This document shows, piece by piece, positions 8,721 through 18,600 of a stretch of DNA of 64,000 bases (within the stretch, counting starts at the first letter, position 1; the number at the start of each line of letters is the position of its first letter). Under the pieces are notes generated by a model. That model worked only from the letters and a program-made list of their open reading frames with translations, searched no databases and was not told where the DNA came from. A program made the translations under genes and the position numbers. This stretch comes from Treponema sp. OMZ 798 (GTDB lineage Bacteria > Spirochaetota > Spirochaetia > Treponematales > Treponemataceae). The DNA lies in assembly GCF_024181385.1 (NCBI RefSeq), contig NZ_CP051305.1, positions 1,922,001-1,986,000 on the forward strand, in the 5' to 3' direction.

Positions 8721-9698
8721 ATGAACTATATCGATCTGCATTGCGACACTCTCATGATGACATGGAAAGAAGAAGAAGGAGAAACAGTTGTTTCCAATAA
8801 ATCTTTTTCCGTAGATTTTGAAAGGTTAAAAAAATCAGGAGCCTTTGCACAGTTTTTTGCTATTTTTATGTTAACCGAATCTATATTTGATTTTTTAAAA
8901 AGACCCGTAATTTCAGATGACGAATACATTGAAAGTTTACTGTCTCAGATAAAAAGAGGTATAGAAAAAGTTGATTATGTAAAAATATGCAAATCTTATG
9001 ATGAGCTTTTAAAAAATAAAAGTCAAAACATAATATCTGCATTTTTAACCCTTGAAGACGGAAGATCCGTAAACGGTAATTTAAAACGCCTTGATCATTT
9101 CTATGAAAAAGGTATTAGACTAATAACCTTAACATGGAATGACGAGAACTGCATAGGATTTCCCAATTCAAAAGATCCCGAAATCATGAATCGCGGTTTA
9201 AAACCCTTTGGAATTGATCTCATAGGGCGTATGAACGAATTGGGAGTCATAATTGATGTAAGTCATCTTTCTGATGGAGGTTTTTATGATGTAGCCAAAC
9301 ACTCAAAAAAACCTTTCACCGCATCCCATTCAAATTCGCGCATGTTAAGCCCCCATACAAGAAACATGACCGATGATATGATAAAGGTGTTGGCGAATAA
9401 GGGCGGAATCATGGGTCTCAATTTAGGACCGGAATTTTTAAATGAAGATATAACCTGTAAGGACAGTACAGTAAGCTTAATGGTTAAACATCTAAACCAT
9501 CAAAAAAATGTAGGCGGAGTAGAAGTTCTCGCACTTGGTTCAGACTTTGACGGAGTTTTCGGCAATCTGGAAATAAACAGTTGCGATAAGTATTATCTTC
9601 TTTTTGATGCGCTAAAAAAAGACGGATGGACGGAAGATGAAATCGAAAAAATGGCATATAAAAATGCTGAAAGATTTTTAAAAGATGTTCTTAAATAG
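8721..9698 (+). CDS. Membrane dipeptidase family (M19) zinc dipeptidase
   Basis: A 325-residue member of peptidase family M19 (renal dipeptidase family), which hydrolyses dipeptides including those with D-residues and Cys-Gly. Zinc ligands are visible as HCD (H7, D9), the Glu in FLTLEDG, and the His residues in IDVSHLSD and TASHSNSR. The ALGSDFDG motif near the C-terminus is also a family hallmark. There is no signal peptide, so it acts in the cytoplasm. The gene begins at the base after the upstream stop codon, with GGCGGAG serving as ribosome-binding site, so translation is probably coupled. With the divergent C-S lyase it could release cysteine from Cys-Gly for desulfuration (inference). 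Confidence 0.88.
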   Translation: MNYIDLHCDTLMMTWKEEEGETVVSNKSFSVDFERLKKSGAFAQFFAIFMLTESIFDFLKRPVISDDEYIESLLSQIKRGIEKVDYVKICKSYDELLKNKSQNIISAFLTLEDGRSVNGNLKRLDHFYEKGIRLITLTWNDENCIGFPNSKDPEIMNRGLKPFGIDLIGRMNELGVIIDVSHLSDGGFYDVAKHSKKPFTASHSNSRMLSPHTRNMTDDMIKVLANKGGIMGLNLGPEFLNEDITCKDSTVSLMVKHLNHQKNVGGVEVLALGSDFDGVFGNLEINSCDKYYLLFDALKKDGWTEDEIEKMAYKNAERFLKDVLK

Positions 9699-9730
9699 AG
9701 CTATACATTAAATTCATTTAAAAAAATTAA

Positions 9731-9759
9731 AAGCGTCCGTTTATTTTAAACGGACGCTT
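9731..9759. terminator. Bidirectional terminator between dipeptidase and glgP
   Basis: AAGCGTCCGTTT (9731-9742) pairs perfectly with AAACGGACGCTT (9748-9759), with T-rich sequence on both sides. It lies between two converging genes and probably terminates both. Confidence 0.85.
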
Positions 9760-9782
9760 CTTTATTAAAAACATTTTATATT

Positions 9783-12230
9783 TTAAACATTTACTTTCTC
9801 AAGCTTCCAAATTTCATCGACGTAGTTTTGAATAGTCCTATCCGAACTGAACTTTCCGGATCTGGCTATGTTCAAGATACATTTTTTAGCCCAAGCATGG
9901 CGGTGATAATAATCGCTTATAATCTGTTCGTGGACTTTTTGATAGCTCTTAAAATCTGCAAGAATATAATAGGTATCGGGCCGCTGTCCTTCAACACCAT
10001 GTATGAGAGAATCGTAAAGTCCTCTAAAGGTCTGCTCTCCCGGCAGGGTGTAGGTTCCGTCAATCAGCTGATTTACAGCCTTTTCAAGCTCTGGATTTGC
10101 GGCAAGATATTCTCTCGGATTATAGGTGTTTTCCTTATCCATCTTTAAAATCTCTTCAGCTTTAAGTCCGAAGATAAATTCGTTTTCGGCCCCGGCCTCT
10201 TCGACAATTTCGATATTAGCCCCGTCAAGAGTGCCAATTGTTAAGGCCCCGTTAATCATGAATTTCATATTGCCCGTACCGGAAGCTTCTTTTCCGGCAG
10301 TCGAAATTTGTTCCGAAATGTCGGCAGCAGGGAAGATCTTTTCTGCGGCGGAAACGCGGTAGTTTTCGACAAAGACAACCCTCAATTTACCTGCAACCCT
10401 GTGGTCATTGTTTATTCTGTCCGCAACCGTATTGATGAGCTTTATTATCTCCTTTGCACGCCTATAGGCTGCTGCAGCCTTTGCCCCGAAGATAAAGGTT
10501 CTCGGAATGGGATCATAGGAAGGGTCATTTATAATTCTGTTATAAAGGGTCATTATATGGAGAATGTTCAATAACTGCCTTTTATATTCGTGGAGGCGTT
10601 TAATTTGAACATCATAGATAGAATCCGGGTTGATAAAAATTCCCTGATTTTTTTCAAGGTATTCGGCAAGGCGTATCTTATTTTTATGTTTGACCTCAAT
10701 AAAACCTTCCAAAAATTCCTCATTATCTATAAAGGCTTCAAGCTTTTTTAACTCTTCCAGATTAGTTATCCAGCCTGAACCTATGTACTTTGTTATAAAC
10801 TCGGAAAGCAAGGGGTTGGCGGTCAAAAGCCAGCGCCTTTGAGTTACTCCATTGGTTTTATTGTTAAACTTGTGAGGATAGAGGTCATAAAAATCGGCGA
10901 GTTCCTTGTGCTTTAAAATCTCGGTGTGAAGAGCTGCAACTCCGTTTACCGAAAAAGCTCCTACTATAGCAAGACGTGCCATGTGAATTTTTCCGTCGGC
11001 CATGATTGCCATATTGTTATGCTTTTTCCAATCGCCGGGATATTTTTCGTAAAGCTTTGCTAAAAAGCGTCTGTTTATTTCTTCGACTATTTGATAAATT
11101 CGCGGCAAGAGCTTTTGAAAAACTTCTATCGGCCATTTTTCCAAGGCCTCAGCGAGAATAGTATGATTGGTATATGCAAAAACTCTCTTTGTAATATCCC
11201 AAGCGGCATCCCATTCAAGATGATAATCGTCCATCAAAATACGCATGAGCTCAGGGATTCCCACAACAGGATGGGTATCGTTTAGCTGGATTACTACATA
11301 GCCGGGGAGCTTGGTAAAGTCCGTTCCTTCTCTATGTATAAAGGAGCGTATAATATCCTGCAAGCTTGCGGAAGTAAAAAAGTACTGCTGCTTTAACCGC
11401 AGGTTCATTCCGGGCGGGCCTGAATCATTGGGATACAGAATACACGAGATGCTTTCGGCATCTATCTGTTTTTGAAAGGCACGGTTATACTCCATGCTGT
11501 TAAAAAGAGGAAGGTCAAAGCCGTCATCGGAAGAGGCCTCCCAAAGGCGCAAGGTGTTTACCGTCTTGGTGCCGTAACCGACAATCGGCATATCGTAGGG
11601 GGTTGCAATAATTTCTTCTGCTCCGTTTAGATCATAATAAAGCTTTCCGCTTTCGGAGGTTCGGGACGAAGGGGTGCCTCCAAAGTAAACCTTGACACTC
11701 AAATCGGAGCGGCGCACCTCCCAAGGGTCTCGGGCAAAGAGCCAGCGGTCGGGATATTCTACCTGATAGCCGTTTTCGATTCTTTGCTCAAACATTCCGT
11801 ACTTATAGCGGATGCCGTAGCCGTGCCCGGGATAGTCAAGGGTTGCAAGGGAGTCCAAAAAGCAGGCAGCAAGCCTTCCCAAGCCTCCGTTTCCCAAACC
11901 GGCATCGGGCTCTTCATCTTCGATGATAGAAAGAGGCTCGGCTATTTCATCCGTAATTTCTTCGATGGTTTTTCGAATGCCCATATTGTTTATATTATTG
12001 ATCAAGGCCCGCCCCATCAAAAACTCGGCCGAAAGGTAATACATCCTTCTTACCCCGGTTTTCTCTTGAGCATTCATGGTTTTAATCCAGTTGGATTGAA
12101 CAAGTTCCATAACCGTACTGGCTACGGCATCATAAATCTCCCGGCGGGTAGCCTTATCAAGGCTCTTACTGAAATTCCTTTTTAAGCGTCTTATTACGGA
12201 ATCCTTTACATCTTCTTTTGAAATAACCAA
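9783..12230 (-). CDS. glgP: Glycogen phosphorylase
   Basis: An 815-residue glycogen/maltodextrin phosphorylase (GT35) that releases glucose-1-phosphate from alpha-1,4-glucans. Visible hallmarks are the LGNGGLGRLAACFLDS active-site loop, the TNHTILAEALEKWP segment and, near the C-terminus, the PLP-lysine signature EASGTGNMKFMINGA (Lys in NMKF) followed by LTIGTLDGANIE. Length and order of motifs match the bacterial family. The start is a TTG at 12230, decided by a strong AAGGAGGTAAG ribosome-binding site a few bases upstream. No other glycogen genes are next to it. The upstream DUF4272 gene is on the same strand with a 15-base gap, so co-transcription is likely. Confidence 0.95.
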   Translation of the reverse strand: MVISKEDVKDSVIRRLKRNFSKSLDKATRREIYDAVASTVMELVQSNWIKTMNAQEKTGVRRMYYLSAEFLMGRALINNINNMGIRKTIEEITDEIAEPLSIIEDEEPDAGLGNGGLGRLAACFLDSLATLDYPGHGYGIRYKYGMFEQRIENGYQVEYPDRWLFARDPWEVRRSDLSVKVYFGGTPSSRTSESGKLYYDLNGAEEIIATPYDMPIVGYGTKTVNTLRLWEASSDDGFDLPLFNSMEYNRAFQKQIDAESISCILYPNDSGPPGMNLRLKQQYFFTSASLQDIIRSFIHREGTDFTKLPGYVVIQLNDTHPVVGIPELMRILMDDYHLEWDAAWDITKRVFAYTNHTILAEALEKWPIEVFQKLLPRIYQIVEEINRRFLAKLYEKYPGDWKKHNNMAIMADGKIHMARLAIVGAFSVNGVAALHTEILKHKELADFYDLYPHKFNNKTNGVTQRRWLLTANPLLSEFITKYIGSGWITNLEELKKLEAFIDNEEFLEGFIEVKHKNKIRLAEYLEKNQGIFINPDSIYDVQIKRLHEYKRQLLNILHIMTLYNRIINDPSYDPIPRTFIFGAKAAAAYRRAKEIIKLINTVADRINNDHRVAGKLRVVFVENYRVSAAEKIFPAADISEQISTAGKEASGTGNMKFMINGALTIGTLDGANIEIVEEAGAENEFIFGLKAEEILKMDKENTYNPREYLAANPELEKAVNQLIDGTYTLPGEQTFRGLYDSLIHGVEGQRPDTYYILADFKSYQKVHEQIISDYYHRHAWAKKCILNIARSGKFSSDRTIQNYVDEIWKLEKVNV

Positions 12231-12245
12231 ACTTCTTACCTCCTT

Positions 12246-12911
12246 TTATGTATCCATAGAAATCTCGAACCAATCTTCTTCATCAGAAATAAGCCATTCA
12301 AGCCCGCGCCTTCTTTCCATTAAAACTTCGGGATTCAAATCTTTTATTTCCGTTTTAGGCTTTAATCTTTTTTCTTCCGTTGCCCAGTGGTATCTATAAT
12401 GAAGATCAAGCATGTCCAATATTTCTTCAATATCGCGCAGCTTACAAAGAGACTTAAATTCCCTTTTACTTTCTCTATCGCCCACTGTTGTTATGGCTTT
12501 TTGTACATCACAAATATCATTGGGATGGGAAATGTCTTCAACCAGCCCCAATGCCCATAAAAGCGCCCAGTAAGCTTCATAAGTCCACCCCACATCAACT
12601 GCATCCTGTTCGGTATAAGTACCGTCAAAAAGTCTTTTTTCTTTTTCCAATAAAAGATTTTGAACGCCGTATTTTTCTAAAAGAATAGAAAATAATTCTT
12701 TTGACTCTTCATAGTCTTGTTCATTACAAATATCTTCTGCCAGCTGAATAGACAAAAGAGAAGCTATAGCTCTTTCGCATATCTTATCTAAGGATTTTAA
12801 TTTAACCTCTTTAGATGAGGGCAAGAGAGGCAAGGCTTCAAAACAAGCTATCCCCATACCCTTTATCTTTGCATTGGATTTTTCTCTACGCAGTTCGGGA
12901 TCAATACACAT
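12246..12911 (-). CDS. DUF4272 domain protein
   Basis: A 221-residue soluble protein. It begins RREKSNAKIKGMGIACFEALP and has the segment DAVDVGWTYEAYWALLWALG around residues 105-125, then RDIEEILDMLDLHYRYHWA. These match the DUF4272 family, whose members occur as stand-alone proteins and near polymorphic-toxin loci and are thought to be intracellular helical proteins. No catalytic motif is apparent. GAGGT lies about 7 bases before the ATG. The gene is 15 bases upstream of glgP. Function is unknown. Confidence 0.8.
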   Translation of the reverse strand: MCIDPELRREKSNAKIKGMGIACFEALPLLPSSKEVKLKSLDKICERAIASLLSIQLAEDICNEQDYEESKELFSILLEKYGVQNLLLEKEKRLFDGTYTEQDAVDVGWTYEAYWALLWALGLVEDISHPNDICDVQKAITTVGDRESKREFKSLCKLRDIEEILDMLDLHYRYHWATEEKRLKPKTEIKDLNPEVLMERRRGLEWLISDEEDWFEISMDT

Positions 12912-12981
12912 AAAATAACCTCATTACATTTATTGTATGTCTTTTTTTTAATAAAATCAAGCCTTTTATTAATTGAGTACT

Positions 12982-13449
12982 TTACAGTTTTTTAACCACA
13001 AATCTTAGACAAGTATCAAAACCGATATTTTTATAGAAAAACTTTGCTTCCTCGTTGAGTTCCCAATGGCTTAATTCTATTTGTGAGGCACCTTCTTGAA
13101 CAGCAATTTTTTCGATTTCTTCCATAAGGGCCTTACCGAGGCCTTTCCGCCTATATTCGGGATCTATGCCGATTTGATCGATATGTATTCCCCTATAAGC
13201 CTTCCTAACAGGATTTTCCTGATAATCCCGAATATAAAATAAGGCATAACCGGCATCCTTTCCATCACAAGAAACAATACAGCAAAACCAATTATCCTCT
13301 TGTAACTGCTTTTTTAAAAATTCTACCGTTGAATCATAAGAAAAGGGCTTAAAATACTCAGGATACAATCTATAATGAAGTTCATGTACATCCTTATTCA
13401 TTAATGCAATCTTCTCGGCCTCTTTTGATAATCTAAAACTTAAATTCAT
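12982..13449 (-). CDS. GNAT-family N-acetyltransferase
   Basis: A 155-residue GNAT acetyltransferase. The acetyl-CoA-binding motif A is IDPEYRRKGLGKALMEEI at about residues 95-112, preceded by the beta-4 strand HIDQIG. The C-terminal ELNEEAKFFYKNIGF segment is the usual motif B. Its ATG overlaps the stop codon of the upstream 81-residue gene (ATGA), so the two are translationally coupled. The substrate is unknown. Because the partner resembles a small antitoxin, a GNAT toxin role is possible, but the sequence also looks like an ordinary housekeeping GNAT. Confidence 0.85.
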   Translation of the reverse strand: MNLSFRLSKEAEKIALMNKDVHELHYRLYPEYFKPFSYDSTVEFLKKQLQEDNWFCCIVSCDGKDAGYALFYIRDYQENPVRKAYRGIHIDQIGIDPEYRRKGLGKALMEEIEKIAVQEGASQIELSHWELNEEAKFFYKNIGFDTCLRFVVKKL

Positions 13450-13691
13450 AGTTTCATCCCTAACATATACTCCTCAAAACAGGGAGGAGTATCATCAAAA
13501 TCCGGAGTCATCCAAATTTTACCTTTCAAAATCCCAAGTCTGCGTTTTGGCTTCTTATCCTTTAAATTATTTTTCTTACTCATTGCCGTATTTTTTAAAC
13601 TATCTGCGATTATATAAAGAAGCTGAAGTTTCTGTTCATAAGGTATTTCTAAAACCTGTGTTTCTAACTGAGAATACTGTTCATAAGACAT
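13446..13691 (-). CDS. Small antitoxin-like protein (DUF2281-like) coupled to GNAT
   Basis: An 81-residue protein when started at the ATG at 13691, which has GGAGGT at good spacing; an ATG at 13697 overlaps that site and is less likely. The N-terminus is helical (YEQKLQLLYIIADSL). The C-terminus has LGILKGKIWMTPDFDDTPP and FEEYM, the pattern of DUF2281-type antitoxins (normally partnered with PIN toxins), where this tail wraps the toxin. Here the downstream partner is a GNAT protein overlapping by four bases. The antitoxin call rests on the tail pattern only. Confidence 0.6.
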   Translation of the reverse strand: MSYEQYSQLETQVLEIPYEQKLQLLYIIADSLKNTAMSKKNNLKDKKPKRRLGILKGKIWMTPDFDDTPPCFEEYMLGMKL

Positions 13692-13764
13692 AAACATACC
13701 TCCACTAAATTATTATAACACAAATATAAATTTTTGTATCTAAATTTAACATATTTTAATAAGA

Positions 13765-14436
13765 TCAAACCATTCCGCTTAATCGTTTTTCCATTCTTTC
13801 TATAGCCCTGATATGAATGCGGTCATGCCAAATAGTTCTTCGAATTACTTTTTTAACTGTCCAATCCTCACTCTCATTACGATAAAGTTTATTGCCATCT
13901 TTTAGATATTTTTCCTTTAGTTTTTCTATGAATTCTATGCGGTTGAGCCGGAGCTCATCATCTATATTCATTTCAGTACCGATTTGATTTAAATAGTAGT
14001 TTTGCACCTTAACAATATGACGATATTGATCATTAATTGTACAATACACATCACCGTAAAAAGTTTTCCGCTTCATCGTAATATCAATCAACGATTTTCT
14101 CTTCATTTTTTTATATATTTCCTCAGTTTTTTTTCCGGAAATTAGAACCTTATCACACCAAAAGATAAAATCTTCTTTTTTATCAAAATCAAGCAGCTCC
14201 GAATCGAATATAATATCGGAATCTGCATCTTGAATACATAAATCGGATTTTTTTATTTCTTCATTTATTTGCATATCGATATCGGTTTCAAGATTAAGCC
14301 ATTCATTATATAAAGTTATTTCTTTACTGACTTTACCCCCAGCCTCTTCCAGTGTCTTCCCACGGATATAAGCTCCCGGCAAATCAATTACCCAGCCAAG
14401 AAAACCTAAGCCATTGGTTTCATAGATTATGTGCAT
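13765..14436 (-). CDS. HicB-like N-terminus fused to DinB-like C-terminus
   Basis: A 223-residue protein; two adjacent ATGs (14439, 14436) follow AGGAGGCT and the second has the better spacing. Residues 1-45 (IYETNGLGFLGWVIDLPGAY, then RGKTLEEAGGKVSKEI) look like the partly degraded HicB antitoxin fold. The C-terminal half has a His in YRHIVKVQNYYLNQ and an HDRIHIRAIERM segment (HxxxH), the spacing of metal-ligand histidines in DinB/YfiT four-helix proteins. DinB-like proteins are thiol-dependent hydrolases or transferases. I know of no characterised protein with this combination, and the reaction is unknown. Confidence 0.6.
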   Translation of the reverse strand: MHIIYETNGLGFLGWVIDLPGAYIRGKTLEEAGGKVSKEITLYNEWLNLETDIDMQINEEIKKSDLCIQDADSDIIFDSELLDFDKKEDFIFWCDKVLISGKKTEEIYKKMKRKSLIDITMKRKTFYGDVYCTINDQYRHIVKVQNYYLNQIGTEMNIDDELRLNRIEFIEKLKEKYLKDGNKLYRNESEDWTVKKVIRRTIWHDRIHIRAIERMEKRLSGMV

Positions 14437-14476
14437 CATAGCCTCCTTTTCCTAAACACGAGCTTATCTTAATTAA

Positions 14477-15343
14477 TCATAGTTTTTCTATTTCATCAAG
14501 ACTTAAACCGGTTGCTTTTACAATGGAATCTAAGCTAAGCCCCATTTCAAGTAAATTCTTTGCAGTTGCAAGCTTGTTTTGGTACACCCCTTTATTAATA
14601 CCATACTCAACACCCTCTTGATAACCTACATGTTTCCATGAAGCTTTATCATGTTCATATTTCATTCGGTTTTCATAGAGCCATTTTTCTTTTGGATCTT
14701 GCAACATTACTTCTATAGTTTCATTAGCCTTTATCATCATCGGCGATTCCTGTGCCAGCATTTTTCTCACCTCCGGATTATTTGTCTTGATAAATCTTAG
14801 CCAGTTATACAGCTTCTTTTCATTTTCATTTTCTTCAGTGGTTTCATAATCTTCTTTTACTTTGGCTAAATTTAAAAAGTGGATTTCAAACTCATCAGAA
14901 AGCTTATCATTTAGGTGCTTTTCGACTACATTGTATTCACTGTGTAAAAGCGTATTTAAATCAAAGCCCTCACCCACTATGTTTATTGTAATACATTTGG
15001 GCAGTTTTGTATACACTTCACCTGTTTTTAAGTTTTCCGTGTACATTTTAGCCCAATAAAAAATAGTGCGCTGGACAAATTCGCTGTTCCACCTGTTCTG
15101 AATTTCGATGTCTATAATGGTGTTGTTATTCAGGCGTAATTTTACATCTAAAACACCTGTTTTATCGCCTATGGCATCCTTATGAAACTCTTTATCCAAG
15201 AGTTCCAAGCCTGCAATATCCTCCGAGGGAATATCTAAGATGCATTCCAATAAATCTTGTAGGACATCTTTGTTTTCATCCACTCCGAACACTCGCTTAA
15301 AAGCATAGTCATTGCGGAGAGTAATTTTAAACGGTTGCATCAT
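14477..15343 (-). CDS. Rpn/PD-(D/E)XK nuclease family transposase-like protein
   Basis: A 288-residue protein, counted from the ATG at 15343, which is spaced 5 bases from GGAGG; an upstream ATG at 15355 overlaps that site. It begins with ITLRNDYAFKRVFG, followed by LDVKLRLNNNTIIDIEIQ, the D...ExQ core of a PD-(D/E)XK nuclease, and then RTIFYWAKMYTENLKTGEVY. This is the TIGR01784/PF12784 family, related to the recombination-promoting nuclease RpnA. The C-terminus ends with a short repeated helix (KNLLEMGLSLDSIVKATGLS), also typical. Members often occur in many copies and are of mobile or defensive character. It stands alone here. Confidence 0.85.
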   Translation of the reverse strand: MMQPFKITLRNDYAFKRVFGVDENKDVLQDLLECILDIPSEDIAGLELLDKEFHKDAIGDKTGVLDVKLRLNNNTIIDIEIQNRWNSEFVQRTIFYWAKMYTENLKTGEVYTKLPKCITINIVGEGFDLNTLLHSEYNVVEKHLNDKLSDEFEIHFLNLAKVKEDYETTEENENEKKLYNWLRFIKTNNPEVRKMLAQESPMMIKANETIEVMLQDPKEKWLYENRMKYEHDKASWKHVGYQEGVEYGINKGVYQNKLATAKNLLEMGLSLDSIVKATGLSLDEIEKL

Positions 15344-15479
15344 ATCAACCTCCATAAAAATGATTTAAAAAGGAGAAAAAAAATTCCTCTTTCATAATTA
15401 TTATAGAGATTGTTTATATATAGATAGTAAGATTGTAAAAAAAAAGTTATACTTTTTTAAAATAAGTGAATTTTCAAAA

Positions 15480-15667
15480 GGATGAAGCCAAATCCTTTTG
15501 TTTCAATCTCAACTAAAGAGCTATCCAAATTCTATGGTAATTTGCGGGATTCCAAAGGGCAGCGAGCCCTTTGGCAGCGCGAGAAAGAGAGGGGGTTATA
15601 GGGGGAGTACACCCAACGAAGTTTCGAGGTGAAAACTCTGCTCTGAACGGGGTTGTCTCTCCCCCTA
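15480..15667 (-). other. Structured intergenic element downstream of rpoC
   Basis: This 316-base gap (15356-15671) holds no gene, but its right half is unusually GC-rich for the region. Inverted pairs include CTAGGGGGAG (minus strand, ending at 15667) with CTCCCCCTA near 15600, an AGTTT/AAACT pair inside, and CCAAAGGGC with GCCCTTTGG around 15552-15580. On the minus strand it directly follows the rpoC stop. It could be an elaborate terminator or processing structure, or a copy of a dispersed repeat. There is no long T-tract. Confidence 0.45.
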
Positions 15668-15671
15668 GATT

Positions 15672-18600
15672 TTAGATATCATCCAAAAAGTTTTCTTCTT
15701 CGATAAGTTCTTTTTCTTCGAGAGCTTGGGCAGCTTCGGCTTCAAGCCTTCGGCGCTCTAGGATTTCGTTCATCTGAACATCCAGATCGCTCTTGTTCTT
15801 ATCGAAAAGTTTAATATCGCGGTACTGCTTCATACCTGTTCCGGCAGGGATTAGGTGACCGATAATTACGTTTTCCTTTAAGCCGCGAAGTTCATCGGAT
15901 GAACCTGCGATAGCGGCATTTGTAAGAACCTTTGTGGTCTCTTGGAACGAAGCGGCCGAAATAAAGGAGTCAATATTTAAGGCAGCCTTTGTAATTCCTT
16001 GGAACATGGGACGGGCAACGGCAGGCTGACCGCCTTCTTCTTTAACCCTCTTATTTTCCTCATGGAAGCGGTACTTATCTATCTGCTGGTCAAAGATAAA
16101 CTTGGTATCTCCAACCGAAACAATCTTTACCTTTCGGAGCATCTGACGGACGATTATACCCACGTGTTTATCGTTGATGGTAACGCCCTGAGCATCGTAA
16201 ACTTCCTTGATTTCCTTCATCAAGTAGTTTTGAAGGGCATTTTCACCGAGAATATTTAAAATATCGTGCGGATCAAAGCTGCCGTCACACAAGGGTTCTC
16301 CGGCCTTTACAGTATCGCCGTCACGGACAAGCATCCGTTTTCCGATAGGAACAAGGTGCTTTACATCATGGCCGTACTCGTCGCGGACCATAATAGTTCT
16401 CTTACCCTTGAGCAAGCCCTTTTTAATGGTAACAACACCTGCAATTGCGGCAAGAACAGCAGGAGACTTAGGCCTTCGAGCTTCAAGGAGTTCTGAAACT
16501 CGCGGAAGACCTCCGGTAATATCCTTTGTCTTTACCGACTCTTTTGCTATCTTTGCAAGAATTGCACCGGCTTTAATCTCCTGACCTTCTTCAACCAAGA
16601 GCTGAGCACCTCCGGGAAGGAAATAAGAATCCTCACCTACAGTGTTACCTGATTCATCCGAAATAAAGATACGCGGCTGCATCTTATCGAAATGAGCATC
16701 GCTTATTCGCTTTTCGACAACGCCTGTTTCTTCGTCGGCTTCTTCCTTTAAGGTTGTACCGGGAAGAATGTCTTCAAAGCGGACAAAGCCGTCATATTCT
16801 GCCAAAATGGGGTCGGCAAAGGGGTCGAAGGTACCTACTGTTTCTCCGGCCTTTATAACATCATTTTCTTTTACTACAACCTCTGAGCCGTTTCTTATCT
16901 CTATTGTCTGTTCTTGACCAATCAAATAGATAATATTATCTCTGACTTCGGCAATAGCTATATTTTCGGAAAGCACTTCCTTTCCGTTTTTTAATGTATA
17001 AAGAGGATTTCCTTTTACAACCCTCATTCCTGTACTTACAAGCGGAGTTTCACCTTTTTTAAGAGCGTACTCGTTCAGTACCCTGCTGAAAGTAAACTCG
17101 CCCTTTCTTGTAAAGAGGAAATTTCCGTTTTTAAGAATTACATAGGAACCCTTTATGCCTCGAACGATGATAGAATAATCGTTAAATACTATTCTGTTCT
17201 CTTCAACGTTTTTAGAAGCCGTACCGCCCTCATGGAAGGTACGCATCGTAAGCTGGGTACCGGGCTGACCGATGGACTGGGCGGCGATGATACCTACAGC
17301 CTCCCCTATTCGGACAATTCGGTTTCGGGCCAAGTCTCTGCCGTAGCACTTAACGCAAACACCGTGCTTGGATTCACAAGTTAAAACGGTGCGGAGCTTA
17401 ACGGTTTCAACACCGGCTTCTTCTATCTTTTTAGCAACCTCATCAGTAATGTACTCGTTTACATCGATGAGGAGCTCTCCCGTAATGGGATGGATAACCC
17501 TCTCCAAGGTGTATTTTCCTGCAATACGCTCGCTCAAGGATTCACGGATTTCGTCCCCGCGCTTGATTGCGGCATATTCGATTCCGTTAATGGTACCGCA
17601 GTCTTCTTCGTTTACGACTACGTTTTGAGCAATATCTACAAGACGCCTTGTCAAGTAACCTGCGTCTGAGGTTTTAAGAGCCGTATCGGTCAAACCTTTT
17701 CGGGCACCGTTGGTCGAAATAAAGAATTCCATAACGTTTAAGCCTTCTTTAAAGTTTGATCTAATCGGAAGCTCGATGATGTCGCCTGTAGGCTTGGACA
17801 TAAGACCTCGCATACCTGCCAGCTGGTTTATCTGATCCTTATTACCTCGGGCACCTGATGTAGCCATCATGTGGATGGTATTAAAGCCGCCCTTGTCTTC
17901 TTGCAGGCGGTTCATAAGAATCTCTTTAAGGTTGGAGTTTGTCTTCTGCCAAACGTCAACTACACGGTTATAGCGTTCTTCTTGAGTAATATGGCCGCCC
18001 TTGTATTGGTTATAGATTTCCAAAACCTCTTTGTTGGCCTTTTCGAGCATTCCGGCCTTTTCAGGCGGAATAATCATGTCTTCCATACTCAAGGTTGCAC
18101 CGAAATAGGTAGCATACTTATAGCCTACAGCCTTGAGCTTGTCCAAAAGCTGTACAGCCAGCCACGGGCCCTTATCCTTAAAGACATCTTCTATGAGTTT
18201 TCGTATTTTTTTATCGTTTAAAGCATCGTTTGTAAAGGGAACGCCTTCAGGCATTTCTTCATTAAATAGAATTCTTCCCGGTGTAGTTCTTACTTTTTCA
18301 ATTTTGCCCGGTTCTGTTTCATAGTCGATTAAAACAGGTTCCTGCCAGCCTACGGCATGACCTTCTGCCGCCATCAAAACTTCTGCAACAGAAGAATACC
18401 GGCGCTCCTTTTTACCCTCAGGCAGAGCCCTTTCCTTTGTAAGATAGTAAAGACCTAAAACCATGTCCTGTGTCGGGAAAACTATTGTTTTTCCGTTTGC
18501 AGGGTCGAGGAGGTTCCGGGCTGAAAGCATAAGGGTCCAGCATTCCATCTGGGCTGCCTGTGTCAACGGAACGTGGATAGCCATCTGGTCGCCGTCAAAG

